A DNA stretch of 64,000 nt. Source: Clitoria ternatea (lineage: Eukaryota; Streptophyta; Magnoliopsida; Fabales; Fabaceae). The notes under the pieces were generated by a model. The model was not told where the DNA came from. It searched no databases and worked only from the letters and a program-made list of their open reading frames with translations. Shown here in pieces: positions 35,314 through 46,646 of this stretch (its first letter is position 1; the number at the start of each line of letters is the position of its first letter). The stretch lies in contig CM075669.1 in the NCBI GenBank assembly GCA_037962975.1, positions 108,392,501-108,456,500 of the forward strand, read 5' to 3'. A program made the translations under genes and the position numbers.

Positions 35314-35381
35314 ACCTTAGTCACTCGCTGACTGTGATCTAGCCGGTTGTACATCCATCGCTGATTTTCCAGAACCTCCAT
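35314..35381 (-). pseudogene. CACTA TNPD N-terminus (Transpos_assoc-like)
   Basis: On the minus strand from ATG 35381 the frame reads MEVLENQRWMYNRLDHSQRV and then meets Athila sequence. The WMYNR core resembles the Transpos_assoc domain that starts plant CACTA transposases. Its strand and its position upstream of the DUF4218/DUF4216 remnant fit the same gene. About 400 residues between the two are gone. The piece is short, so confidence is moderate. Confidence 0.5.
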
Positions 35382-36570
35382 TCATGATATCTAACAAGCA
35401 GAGTTCTAGTGACTTTATATTTAAACATTATGAGACTATAGTTCGTGAATCACTTTCTATCTCTTTGATGTTGAAAGTAGGTAGGGCTCTATCCTATTTA
35501 GGATGAATATGCAACCATCCGTAACCCATCAATGTTGTTTGTGATCTATCTTGTGTCGTTGATGTTCATTTAGAATTTTGGAAGTATTTTGCATTGGTCC
35601 TCGAGTACACAGAGATACGCGTAGGATGAAACACCACACGCAGACATGCACCTGAAGACAATATGAAACACAGTAACCGAAATTTCAAATGAACATCAAT
35701 GACACAAGATAGACCACAAATAACATTGATGCGTTACGCCCTACTAGTTACAAATTCATCCCAAACTATCCAATCGGGACAATTCAAGATCCAACATAAC
35801 ATGGTATGTCGGTTAGTTGTCTTGAATCTTAAACGGGAACCTAGTAGGTACAGACATGACTAAACCCTACATTTTTAAACTTTAATATACTTTTTTATGT
35901 ACCCTAAAACAGGGAACCTACCGAAATTTTGACAAAGTCTCCCCTGTAAACTAGACATTTCCAATTTTTTACAATGCCGTGTTACACATAAAAAAGTTTC
36001 CAGCATAATTCAATATATAATTATGACTTTTATAAACAAATTAACGAAATCAACACCATAACCTAGTAAGCTCTGCTCTCCACTAACAAACACCAATACA
36101 CATGTATATATTAAACACATGTTATCAACACACAAAACCAATGCCTAATGAGCTCTACTCTCCATTAACAAACAACAATACACATGCATTAAAGACATGT
36201 TATCAGCATACAACACGAATGCCTAATGAGCTCTACTCTCCATTAACAAAAAATAATCAACATGCATGCACACCAAAAGATATAACACACTAATCTTTTA
36301 ATAAGAATCGACATTTTTTCTTCTAATAGAAAAATACACTAAACTTTTAATAACTTGGTATATTAAAATCATGATATTTTTATTTTAAATTTATTAAGGT
36401 TCCCAATATTCAAGTGGTTTCCATAATGAGGTTTCTAAAGATGTAGTTAGTCCCAATAAGTTATAAGAGAGTGAAAGAAACCCAATCTCAAAGGCACAAC
36501 AACATAGTAGAGATGTGGCATTATTTACACAACAAGGACTTCTTAGTGATCTAGAGACCTGAGATCCACG
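35382..36570. other. CACTA 5' non-coding region with repeats
   Basis: No gene is seen. An imperfect inverted repeat pairs about 35524-35582 with 35680-35737. The stretch 35925-36030 is a diverged direct relative of 27100-27220, in the TNPA intron, sharing CTACC.AAATTT and AGTCTCCC. About 2.5 units of a roughly 79-bp tandem repeat (GAGCTCTACTCTCC) lie at 36066-36270. Confidence 0.6.
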
Positions 36571-36582
36571 TTAGAATGAGTC

Positions 36583-37061
36583 CATGAGAGAGGCAGTAGA
36601 GACTACATTTGCATTGTTAAACATTTTAAGGGTTGATTATACACAATTTTCTGATAATGTCTTGGCCTATATTAATTTTGTTACATCAATTGCAGAAATA
36701 GACAAGTCCACAAAAAATGCCTTTACTCTAAAGGAACACAACAAAGTCATGGATAAGGAAAAAATGAGACTTTCTTAACTCCAAGATGAGTATGTCAAGA
36801 CCAAAGCTTTACTTGAAGCATCAAATCAACATAGACAACAAATTTGTGAAGAGGTCTCTAATCTTAATACAATGCTCCATGAAAAGGATAGAGACTTGTC
36901 TTAGTGACCTAAAGACAAGTATGTTGGAGGCTGACATGACCTTCAAGGATAGAACTGAGCACATAGAAGTAGCAAGGAAACTAAACAAAGAAAGACACGC
37001 AAAGCAAATTGCAGTTAAGGTGGCATTGGATAAAGCGTTTCATCGAAAAATTGATTACTAA
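36583..37061 (+). pseudogene. unrecognised coiled-coil gene fragment inside CACTA
   Basis: Open segments 36584-36778 and 36786-37061, with adjoining frames, encode a charged helical sequence (FVTSIAEIDKSTKNAF, LQDEYVKTKALLEASNQHRQ). Stops and shifts separate the pieces. It is not a transposon protein I recognise. By position and strand it may be captured with the WEB1-like piece, but I cannot name its source. Confidence 0.4.
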
Positions 37062-37680
37062 TTAATTATATAGTGTTTGTGTATATTGTATATCTAACTT
37101 GTTTTCTCTTTTTAAACTTGTGCTATGCTAAAGAAACAGTTATTCTCATGTGAAGTAGGGTACATGGGCTGCGAACTATAGTTAAAAACCATGGTGGCTG
37201 AAAACATGTGATTATGAACTTGAATTTGATGAAAGGACCAAGGTAAGGAGAGCAAACAGAAACAAGCTAGAGGTGAGGTTACTCATTGGACATTAGGTTT
37301 ATCTTTGATATAGTAATCTGTTTGTCATAAAACTATACAACTAGATAGAAGAAGAATTTGGAAGTAGTGATAAGAGCTTGGCGATGCAGAGTTGTAGAAA
37401 TTGATTACCATATACAAGTTTAGTTTGAACAGGATTTTAGAAAGTCTATCAATAGAGTTATTCAAGTACTGAGGAGTTGCATATAGAATTGAATGGCACT
37501 TTAGTAACTTGAGATTTGAACATTGTGAGAAATTAAATGGAATTAAATTGAGATTCTCTTAAAAGGCACAAGTTAAGGGTTAATATTCTTATATACTAAT
37601 TTTTATCCCACTTTTCCTCTAGATCTTTTTTTTAAAATAAATAAAGTTTATTAGATTTGTTAGATTATTATCCAACATGA

Positions 37681-38468
37681 TGTGTAACAAATTTGCATGA
37701 TTTAAAGGCTGAATTGGCAGCACATATGGAATCAAAAGTGAATATAAAACAAATATGGGAACTCGAGGAAGTAAAAAACAACATAGAGAAAGAAAGTTCT
37801 AAGGTTAACATCTTGATGAAGGCTTGTACATCTCTTAAATCAAAACTAGAAAAAGATAAGTTAGTTCTGGCTGCCCTCAAGTAAAGAGAGCAAATGGCTT
37901 CGGCTGCAGCTATAACTCTTCAATTTGTGAACTAGACAAGTGCAAGGCTGCAAGAGTTTTCCATGAGAAAAAGAAGAACAAAGCGAGAGAAACCATGAGT
38001 GGGTTACCCATGAAACTACAGAAGGCGGCACAAGAGGCTGATGAGACAAAATTACTAGCTTAGGCTGCTTAAGTAGAGCTACTTGAAGCACAACAAGAGG
38101 TTGAAGAAGCCAAGGCCAGATTAGTTGCATTGGACAATAGTTTATTGGTAGCACATTAGAAGATAAAAGCAGTCAACGCTTCTAAGATGTTGGCCAGAGA
38201 TACACTTGCAGCTTTGGAGAAGAGTGAATCAGCTAAAAACCAGAATGACAACAAGGATTCAGCCTTACTGGTAACTCTCACGCTAGATGAATATCATGAG
38301 CTCAGTATGCGAGCCTACAAGGAGGAAGAGCTTACCAATGAAAGAATTGAAGCTGTTAATTCTCAAATTTGGCTAGCAAGCGAGTCTGAATTTAAAAGCT
38401 TGGAGAAGTTAGAAGAATTGAATGAAGAGTTGTGTATAAGAATCATCAAGAATTATCAAGAGTTATGA
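37681..38468 (+). pseudogene. captured WEB1-like (DUF827) coiled-coil fragment
   Basis: Two frames give a continuous coiled-coil match to the plant WEB family (weak chloroplast movement under blue light; DUF827). The blocks are HDLKAELAAHMESK, ELEEVKNNIEKESSKVN, KLQKAAQEADE, TLTLDEYHELSMRAYKEEE and SEFKSLEKLEELNEE. The order and spacing follow the C-terminal half of that family as I know it. A TAA at about 37882, a frame change and further TAG/TAA codons near 38060-38160 make it non-functional. It lies within the CACTA on the strand opposite to the transposase. The parent gene should exist elsewhere in the genome. Confidence 0.75.
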
Positions 38469-38690
38469 ATGAAGCAGTAGTTGAATCGTGCAAGAATGCT
38501 AGAGTTAAGATCAAGATGATCACAGGAGATAATGTTCATACAGCAAGGGCCATAGCTTCTGAATATAAGATTCTAAATCCTAATCATCAAGAATTAGATG
38601 AAGAAGCATTGTTGGAAGGTTCTCAGTTCAGAAATTTCTCACATAAGGAAAGAATGGACAAGGTTGGAAACATCAGGGTCATGGATACAT
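38469..38690 (+). pseudogene. captured P-type Ca2+-ATPase fragment
   Basis: This short open piece has KIKMITGDNVHTARAIASE followed by EGSQFRNFSHKERMDKV and IRVM. It matches the P/N-domain region around the conserved TGDN of plant autoinhibited Ca2+-ATPases (ACA type). It joins the WEB1-like piece within a few bases, in a different frame. About 74 codons remain, with no phosphorylation-site DKTG motif or membrane segments. It probably represents one exon or part of one, and cannot make a pump. Confidence 0.75.
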
Positions 38691-38759
38691 TCTTGTATTA
38701 TTGCCTATTTTTTGTATGTATAAATAATATCATCTTTTTTAATGTTAAATAGATTCTTG

Positions 38760-40590
38760 CAAAGGGTATGAATTTTACTCTAAAGATAAAGTTAAAGTAT
38801 TGAATGGTTAGATTTCTATCTAATTAATAATACAATTATTATTCCATGGTAATGAATTATATATGTAGAACTGTAATAGGCTTTATTAACTACTATATTC
38901 ATGACACAAAAATGGTAATGCTGTAATGCACCTATTAACTACTCTAATAGGCTTTATTATTTTAATAGTTTTCTTTGGTCTTCCTCCACCTATTTTAATC
39001 AAATATCCTCCATGTGCTGAAATTCTACATAACTAAATAAAGAAAATTTATAAAAATAAACACAAGGAATAATGCTCAGAATACAAGGGTCAATGAAAGC
39101 TCTAAATAGTTAAGCTTTTTTCAGATGAACAGATTGACAATTTATTATTTTGTAACTATTTGAGGTTTATAGCTAATATCATAAATTAAATTTCTTGTTG
39201 AATGTATATTTTTACCATTTACATAGCCAATATAAGCAAAAAGAAAATGATTTCAAGATGGGGTTTTCTCTTTTCTAACATGAAACACAAAAAGGGAATG
39301 CTATCTTTAATAGCCTTTCTAAACTTACACCCTTTAGCAGTGCACAAACTGCCCAAAAAGGATTGTTGGTGGAAAGAGAAAAGGAATCTATCCTAGAAAC
39401 TACCACATTCATCTTCCTATGTTATCAATTAAACATTCTTATAAACATTAGATTTCATACACATCAGAAAATAAAAAAACTATATCAAACAACTATCAGG
39501 TCTCAAGCACAACAAGCCAAATAATTGCAGCAAGTGGTGAACGATGTGCCCTAATCTGTAACTCAAGTTCAAAAATAATGTTCATGAATACAAGTAAAAG
39601 GTATAACCGATCATATATTAGTTTGTAGAAGAAGAATAGAAAAAAGGTGAACCTAATAAAGAAAATACCATAACAAGTGCAAGGTGGTAAAATCATCAAA
39701 TAGCTAAGAACTCAATTGCTGATATGTATTTAAAATCAAATATTTTTCCTGTTGTTCTCTCAAAAGAAGAAAATCTCACAATGCCTCAACAAGGCATTTT
39801 AAAGCATACAGTCCAGAAAACAAAAGGGATATTTTTCAATCAAATGACAAGAAATACTAAATCATGAAGGTAGTGAATAATATAGATTAATATTAAATAT
39901 TCAAAAACATATGAACAATAATATCATCAAGATTCATCATCTCAATACTTTGAGGTAACAAGAAAGGTGAAAAGGTAAAAGAGTTCACGAATATTGTAGT
40001 AACAATTACAAAAGCCGTTTATTTAATTATGAAACACAATTCAAAAAGGAAGTTAATGCATAACCTCACAATGTAAATGACGGTCCATGACATTATACAA
40101 CAATGCAGATTCTTTGGTAGTGCTAGTAGGAAGAGCCAAGTAGCAAGTAAAAGGGGATAAATGTTGGGATTTATGAAATTTTCATAGTAGTTTACAAACG
40201 ATTTTGATTAATCATGAATTAGTTTTTGCAGAGGCAATAGGGAAATCAACATTCCTCAAATTAATTTATATAGAGGGAGAGGCAAAGGAAGAGAACTGAC
40301 CTGAGGGAGTTAGACATGATGAAGACGACGGAGTGGGTAAGCCGCCGTTGAGGGAACCTATGGAGATGAGAGACAAAAAAAGAGAGGTTGTTAAGGGAAA
40401 TGAGAGGAGGGAGGGTAGAGTGATGACACAATGTCCTCATCGGAGGTCGTCAAACAAGGATGACAGCAAGAGGGTTTGGAAAGGGAACAGAAACGAGGAG
40501 GGTTTGGAGAGGGAAGAGGTTTTGGAGAGGGAAGCAGAAACTGATGGAGGGGAAAAGACTAACTTGAATAAGTTATTAGATTCAACGACC
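38760..40590. other. CACTA internal AT-rich region
   Basis: No gene is identified. On the minus strand about 40600-40310 looks like a 5' leader: C/T-rich, with CTCATCTCCATAG and an ATG at about 40316 followed by MSNSLR and a GTCAGT donor-like site. It could be an exon of the element or of a captured gene. The plus-strand open frame 40333-40608 is its reverse and has no family features. Confidence 0.4.
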
Positions 40591-41266
40591 AACATAGCGA
40601 CCGCGTAGCATCATCACTACTTGATACGATGACCACCATTTAATTTAGCGACAGGATCAGGGACCAATGCACTTGATTTTTACGTAGCAACTCTGGTACG
40701 ACCGTCGCTCTAATGAAACTAGCGACGACACACCGACCCCATCTCTAAATAACATACTACTAGAGACCAATTCGAGTTGTCGCTACATTTTATTTTGGAT
40801 TAGGAGACACAAAAAAATAAAAGGTGATAGTAGCTAGGGCGTGACACCGTCCCTATATTTTATGCACTTAGCGACCGTAAAGTTCGGTCGCTATATTAAA
40901 TTTGGAAAGAAAGACAAAAAAAAGTTAGGGAAACTAAAACCTAGCGACGACAGCTACCACTATCACAAACTTTTCTACATTTAGCGATGGCCATCGTCGG
41001 TCACTACTTGAGGCGCCAACAAAAACTCTTGGAGGGATACCAAAAAAATGGAGGGAGATCAAATGTAGCAACCGTGGTAGCGACAATGGTAAGTTAGTGA
41101 CGGACTTAATGATGGACTTTTTGCTAATTTTGGTAACGACATTTTTTGGTCGCTAATGTGGTCACTAATTTTCTTTTTGAGGTTACTTTTTGCATTGTCG
41201 TCACTAACTCAGTCGCTAATTAGCGACGGAAGGAATCGGTCGCTAATCTGAAGTAGCTATCAGGGG
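40591..41266. repeat. CACTA right subterminal repeat region
   Basis: Many copies of TAGCGACCG, GCGACGAC and their reverse complements (CGGTCGCTA, CGTCGCTA) occur across this stretch in both orientations. They carry the same core as the left subterminal array but are less regular. Confidence 0.8.
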
Positions 41267-41279
41267 TTTTTTAGTAGTG
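41267..41279 (-). repeat. CACTA right terminal inverted repeat
   Basis: TTTTTTAGTAGTG on the plus strand is the inverse of the left end. Confidence 0.9.
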
Positions 41280-41990
41280 TGTACAGAGGGATGTGAGTGA
41301 TGTAGATGGGATTTGTCTCTCTTATGTGACAGGAGTGATATCTATAGGCCACTTGATGGAGTGAGACTAAGGAATTGCATGGCCATGCTAGAAAAATAAA
41401 TATTGGATATTTATTTGGATAAAGTCTACTCCGGTATCAAGTAAAATAAATTAGGTTGTACAAGGATGATGCAACCATAACTTGGGTCTAATCAGGATAT
41501 CGTGATAAAAGGAATAAACATATAAAATAATTATCACCTATAGGTTATGTTGATAATAAATAATATTTGGACATAATGCATTACTACATACTGCTTTTAT
41601 TTTATATTAATAATAAAATAGTTTATTATTAATATGACTGAGTATTTTACCTATAGGGTCACACACATAGAGTAAACCCATCAGAAAATAACTTTTATTT
41701 TAGGTGAACTAAAATAGAGCTATTGAGTCTAACTTATTTAGAATGAGTAAGGAGTCCACTCTTTAGAGAGAGCAAATTAGGTCAAACCTAAGCCTATAAA
41801 TAGAGCATAAGATACTAATAGGCGGCTCACCGAAAAAATACACAAAATATGCAAAAGCTATACATCGTTAAACTAGCATTTAGAAGGTGTAGCGTTTCTG
41901 GTGGGAGTACTCATGTGGACTCATAAAGAATGAGGCTAGGACTGCTTTGATTTTCTTCAAGAGGTAACCCTAAAATGCTTAATAAATTTG
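41280..41990 (+). repeat. copia LTR, right part (split by CACTA)
   Basis: This is LTR-like sequence without genes. It has a TATA box CCTATAAATAGAGC at 41794-41807 and a GT-rich U5-like tail. It continues the LTR interrupted at 25014. Its right end, near 41950-41990, is not fixed because no second copy is present. Confidence 0.65.
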
Positions 41991-41994
41991 ATGC

Positions 41995-42308
41995 TTGTCT
42001 TATGCTTTGAAACATGAAGTTTTGCAAGTCCAATGGGAATCCTTGTATTTCCCCTGCTTATGCACTAGGGATTCCCTAACAACGCGACCATCTGCCCTCT
42101 GTCTAGTGGATTGGGTGCCATAGTGGCTTAAGGCTTCACGCTCTTTTACTCTCCATCTGCGCAGCTCGGTATTTTCCTTCTGTAAATCTGCCATTGTGCA
42201 CTACAGTGCTTCAACAATGCTTCTGAGTTGTTGGAGTTGGTCATCATGGCTGGGTTTCGGTTGTTGTCCATCATCCCTGCCATGGTGAGTGTTGTGGGTT
42301 GTCACCAT
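41995..42308 (-). pseudogene. gag: gypsy (Tat/Ogre-like) gag N-terminus fragment
   Basis: On the minus strand ATG 42308 starts MVTTHNTHHGRDDGQQPKPS. One in-frame TAG follows near 42205, then MADLQKENTELRRWRVKERE, a short charged coiled coil typical of Tat/Ogre gag N-termini. The frame ends at about 42000. The rest of the element is absent, cut at the copia LTR side. Confidence 0.6.
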
Positions 42309-42360
42309 TTTTGCTTCTTTAGACCACTAAAGATTAATTTGTGAGAACCGTTTCACTACG

Positions 42361-42380
42361 CCCCATGGTGGGTGCCAAAA
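42361..42380 (-). other. primer binding site of minus-strand gypsy fragment
   Basis: The minus strand reads TTTTGGCACCCACCATGGGG directly after an LTR end (CA at 42381-42382 side). It resembles the TGGCGCCCACCGTGGGG-type PBS of Tat/Ogre elements, with some changes. Confidence 0.6.
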
Positions 42381-42660
42381 TGTTCATAAATAGTGCGTGG
42401 ATATTATCAAATGCTAAAGCAATTGCCCTAGGTCAACCAGAAGTATTTCCTTTCTCTATTAAAATGTGTCACCTCCATTACAATGTAGGGATTTAAGGCC
42501 ATTTATACAAATCCGGGTCTGAGGGATGTGAGGAACAGGATCCGATGCATTCAGTTGGGGTTGTGGGGTGAAAATGGGTGCCGAATCTCCTATATTCTAG
42601 GAGAGAGAGGGGAAGGACATGAGCACGTGCTCCACTACTAAGCATGGAAGGAACACAACC
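42381..42660 (-). repeat. LTR portion of minus-strand gypsy fragment
   Basis: TGTTCATAAATAG at 42381 marks the LTR 3' end as read on the minus strand. The sequence to its right has no gene. Its outer limit is unknown. Confidence 0.5.
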
Positions 42661-43140
42661 CATTGTATTTGAAATTAATTTAGACGAGACGTCTTGTTAA
42701 TCTATCTTTTTTAAAAACAAAATATTTCGACGTCGGTTTTTGGGTCGTGTCTCTAGAAATTAATATGGGCGGGACGCCCTGTTAATAGGGATTAATTTGG
42801 ATAAGACATCATGTTAATCTATCTTTAGAGACTTTCCATTTTTATTTCATTGTTTTACATCTACTCACACATTGTTGTTTTCTTATTTCATCGTTACTTT
42901 TTAAAAAAGATTAAATTAATTTTTGGGCTATTTAAAATGCTGAAATTAACTTTGGGTAATTGTTTTATAATGGACCGTGTAAGGTGTAAATACCTTCTCC
43001 ACCTATAATTGACTTCCAAACTCAAATCTCATTTTATTAATTAGTGTTTTACCATATTTTTTTTCAATATTTTCCTTCAAATAAATATTGGTGACGACTG
43101 TATTTTTAAACCATTTTTTCGAAAGGACACTTAAAATTCT
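42660..43140 (-). repeat. dispersed repeat, copy B (inverted relative at 23640-24110)
   Basis: It shares GAAATTAATTT.GACG.GACGTCTT and several downstream blocks with copy A in reverse complement. AATATTGGTGACGACTG at about 43087 corresponds to the GTTGCCACTAATAT region of copy A. It is non-coding. The stretch 43141-43742 is AT-rich with a short TA run near 43294-43312 and nothing else recognised. Confidence 0.6.
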
Positions 43141-45398
43141 TTTTTTTTGAGGTTAGCTTCCCGTCGTGGTTCTAGTCACTACATATGTAATATACAATAC
43201 TATATTATACTTTAGTAACTTATTATCAATGGATAATAACATGGTAACTTTGAAATATTACATAATTAGAAATATTGCATAATTAATAGATTGATATATA
43301 TATATATATATAATCGTAATATATTAGCTATTTTATCCGATTATTATTAAAGAACTACTATTATAAAAAATTAAAAATTATTTTGTAAATATTATATTTC
43401 AAATGACAATGTTTTATTAAATTATGGTTCTTATTTTTTAGCTTTTCTTTTTTTATTAGTTAAATATTGTTTTTCAAATGACAATTAACCTAATAGAAAA
43501 AAATTTCCTTAAATAATTCTATTTTAATGACATTATATTGTTTATTTATTTATTTTAAAATGGAGTAAAAATAGTTGTAGGATTATTCTAGCAAGATTTT
43601 TTAGATATTTCTTTTTGTATTTGTGGTGCTAATCACATAAAAATTATTTTACTTAAACAAAATCTAACTATATGATATACATCAATACATACTCAAATAT
43701 ATTAGATAAATCTAGATAGTTTAATTGTTGTTTGATAACTTATACTACCTCCAATTCCAAATATAAGAATAATGGTTAGAAATAGTTATTTGTATTAATG
43801 CTGTCAAATATTTTTAGTTTCCTAAAATACCAATTCAATTCCAACCTACTAACAACTTACACATAACACATCACATATGCAATCCGAAATTCAATTTCAA
43901 CCTACCAACAACTTTCAAACATCACTAATGACCTATTGGTGTACTCTGGGAATCCTGAATCCCGACAAAACTCCGTTTCACTCATTCAGTCCTTCACTTT
44001 CACTAAAATTCACTTAATTTTAATTACTCAACATGCCAAAACATGATTCATACCGATTTTCACCGGCTCAATCAATGATAAGCCTTACTTCACTTAATTC
44101 TAACTTGCACAAATCATCATACATCATCAGACCCAATCAACGCATATTAAAACCAAACAGAATACCTCAAAATCACACTTTAAACATTACCTGCCCATCC
44201 ATTACCAAATAAATGGCTAAATGCCTCATTGCGTACACGCAAAGCATAACTTGGGCATCACAATCACATAGGTATAACTACACGTATCATAATCAATCAA
44301 CTATCCAAGTGGCTCCATACCACTTAGTACCGACACACCTATAAATAATACTTTAAATTTTCCTACTTAACATCAACAACTTAATATAAATCTATATTCT
44401 CATACATCCAAATATATATATATATATAGACACACACATATCCATCATTCTTAATTTTCTCTTCATCCTGGCCTCATTTAGTGCTAGCCTTTGTGGTGTC
44501 CACCCACAACCTGCCATCAATCACTAAAACCACAACAATAGGGATAATGACTGGAATTAAAATTAATTTAAAAATAGAGACAGGGAAACATAAATAAATT
44601 ACCGTCTTTTCACTTATCTATCAACTACGTTCATCACATTTCACATAATTCATCTATTCATCTAAACATCTAAACATCTCAATCATATTAATTTATTAAT
44701 TAATTTCCAATCTCTATCATCATATCCTTCATTCATTAATTAATTCATTCACTACTCATCACCCAGATTCATTATTATGATTCACAACTAAGCTCTTTCA
44801 TCATTGTAATTGTAACTATCATTATTAACCCGATTACACTAATTTAAACCACCAAGAATTGAATCGTCAAAGCCACCATTCAACACTATTACCATAGTTA
44901 ACATCATATTAGTTAAATAGCATGCAAGTTTATATTAAACATGTGTTGTGGTCACACAAACCAGGCTCACAACCATTCCTAGGGTATCCACACAGACCCG
45001 ACCCCAATCATATCATCTTCATTCATCATATCATCATCATATATCAAGTCTAGACATGGTACTAATCAAACAATAAATAGCAATTCAATATCAAGGTAAC
45101 TACTTTGACTTCCTCTTCAACAAACAAACAACACATTATTACTTTACTAAGAACAACAAACACGTTAGCCATATAGCATTTGATTCAACCACCCTAGAAC
45201 ATCACAACCATTAAGGGTCAAATCACACATCTTTGTAGTTCCATCCAAACATCCATTAATTATACATAGGTAAATCAATACTCATCGATGCAATATATGT
45301 ATGCCATGGTCTTTAAAATATTTTCTTTCATTGTGCACAAAATGATGAGATGCGGATCCGTCTTAACAATATAGAGCAAGTGCCAAGATAACCTACTC

Positions 45399-45600
45399 AG
45401 TGAACCATAGCAATATAATCGAGGGGCATCTAGGTAACCACATAGTGAACTATAATACTATAAGCGGTGGTACCCGAGGACTACCAGTGAACTATAGCAG
45501 TATAATCCATAGCCTCAAGAGCAACATACTACAGACTGCACAATGAACCAAAGCACTATAATCGTGATAGCTTCTTCAGCAAACCATAGTGCTGGAAATG
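45399..45600. repeat. degenerate 42-56-bp subrepeats in the long LTR
   Basis: AGTGAACYATAGCAATATAA-like units recur at about 45399, 45444, 45486 and 45542, with a last weak unit near 45578. Related units in the opposite orientation occur at 50770-50890 and 57582-57702. Confidence 0.7.
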
Positions 45601-46593
45601 CATATGATGTCATGAAATGCAATTAATGCACGAGATGCGAACCATAGCGCGTAAGCGATATAATACTGACATTATATCCTACTTCTCAATACTGTTCCAC
45701 AATACCAATTCAACACCCATCACTCGATATAGTTTGCCAAAAGGCCTAGTATGTATCACATGTGGCATTACACTACGACCATTATCATCAATTCATCACT
45801 TAGCATTTTTCTAAAAATAACATAAGGAGTTAACAACGTAGTTACATGGCATTACTTACAGGTTCAACATATTAAGCTAATTTTGCATCATACTTTAACC
45901 TATACAAACCACATTAAAGATTTAAATACTATTGATCATAAATAAATTTCTAAGTCTAAATTAATCACATATAAAATTTTTTAACCAAACATAACACTTA
46001 GACACCAAGCGATCAAGTCATAGAATATTCTTTCATTGCCAAATACTAGTTAGAAACACACCGTATACATAAACAATTAATTCTTAGTCAGACCCATGAT
46101 CTTGGAATTAAATTTCTATTCATTATTCAACTAGTAATCCCCCCAGTACGTTGAACACCTAAACTCGACTTGTTCTTTTAATTATACTAAGATCAACATA
46201 GCAATTTACTCTAGCACAACTAATATCACTCATGTTCATGTCAATAATCGGACATTTAATTCAAGCATTTAATTAACCATTCAGCCATTAATCGAAATTC
46301 AGTCATAATTACCAATAATCGCAAGATCTTAATCACTTAAGCATCAATCCCATCACATATATCACATGTATATTTTTCATCATCTCATTATAATAACCAC
46401 ATAAGCATCACATAGTTTAACCAACACCTTTCATCAATTCACTATACTCAGTACAAATCACTCATACACAAATATTACCTTTCACATCTCATATTTCATA
46501 TAACATATTCCTTAAACTATTATTATTAAACCATTCAATTTCATCTTACCCATACACCGTATTCTTATATTGTCATCCATTCCCTATTGATCA

Positions 46594-46596
<3 letters not shown>

Positions 46597-46638
<42 letters not shown>
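46597..46638. repeat. (AT)21 microsatellite
   Basis: An uninterrupted AT dinucleotide run, followed by GTATGTATATAC. Confidence 0.95.

Positions 46639-46646
<8 letters not shown>

Larger units (their letters stand above)
25015..41279 (-). mobile_element. CACTA (En/Spm) transposon, 16.3 kb, with nested Athila and captured gene pieces
   Basis: The left end is CACTACTAAAAAG (25015) and the right end, reversed, is CACTACTAAAAAA (41279). Both are followed by subterminal copies of a GCGACG/GCGACC motif. Flanking triplets are TAT and TGT, a near match to the 3-bp target duplication of this superfamily. The minus strand carries TNPD-like and TNPA-like remnants. The plus strand carries fragments of host genes. 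An Athila-like element interrupts the TNPD gene. The transposase genes are disabled, so mobility would need proteins supplied from elsewhere. Confidence 0.9.

Noticed and set aside
40333..40608. 91-codon plus-strand frame, Arg/Glu-rich
   Set aside because: It is the reverse complement of a C/T-rich leader-like sequence, which forces charged codons. No domain is seen.
45617..45814. 65-codon frame in the long LTR
   Set aside because: It is short, LTR-embedded and without family features.
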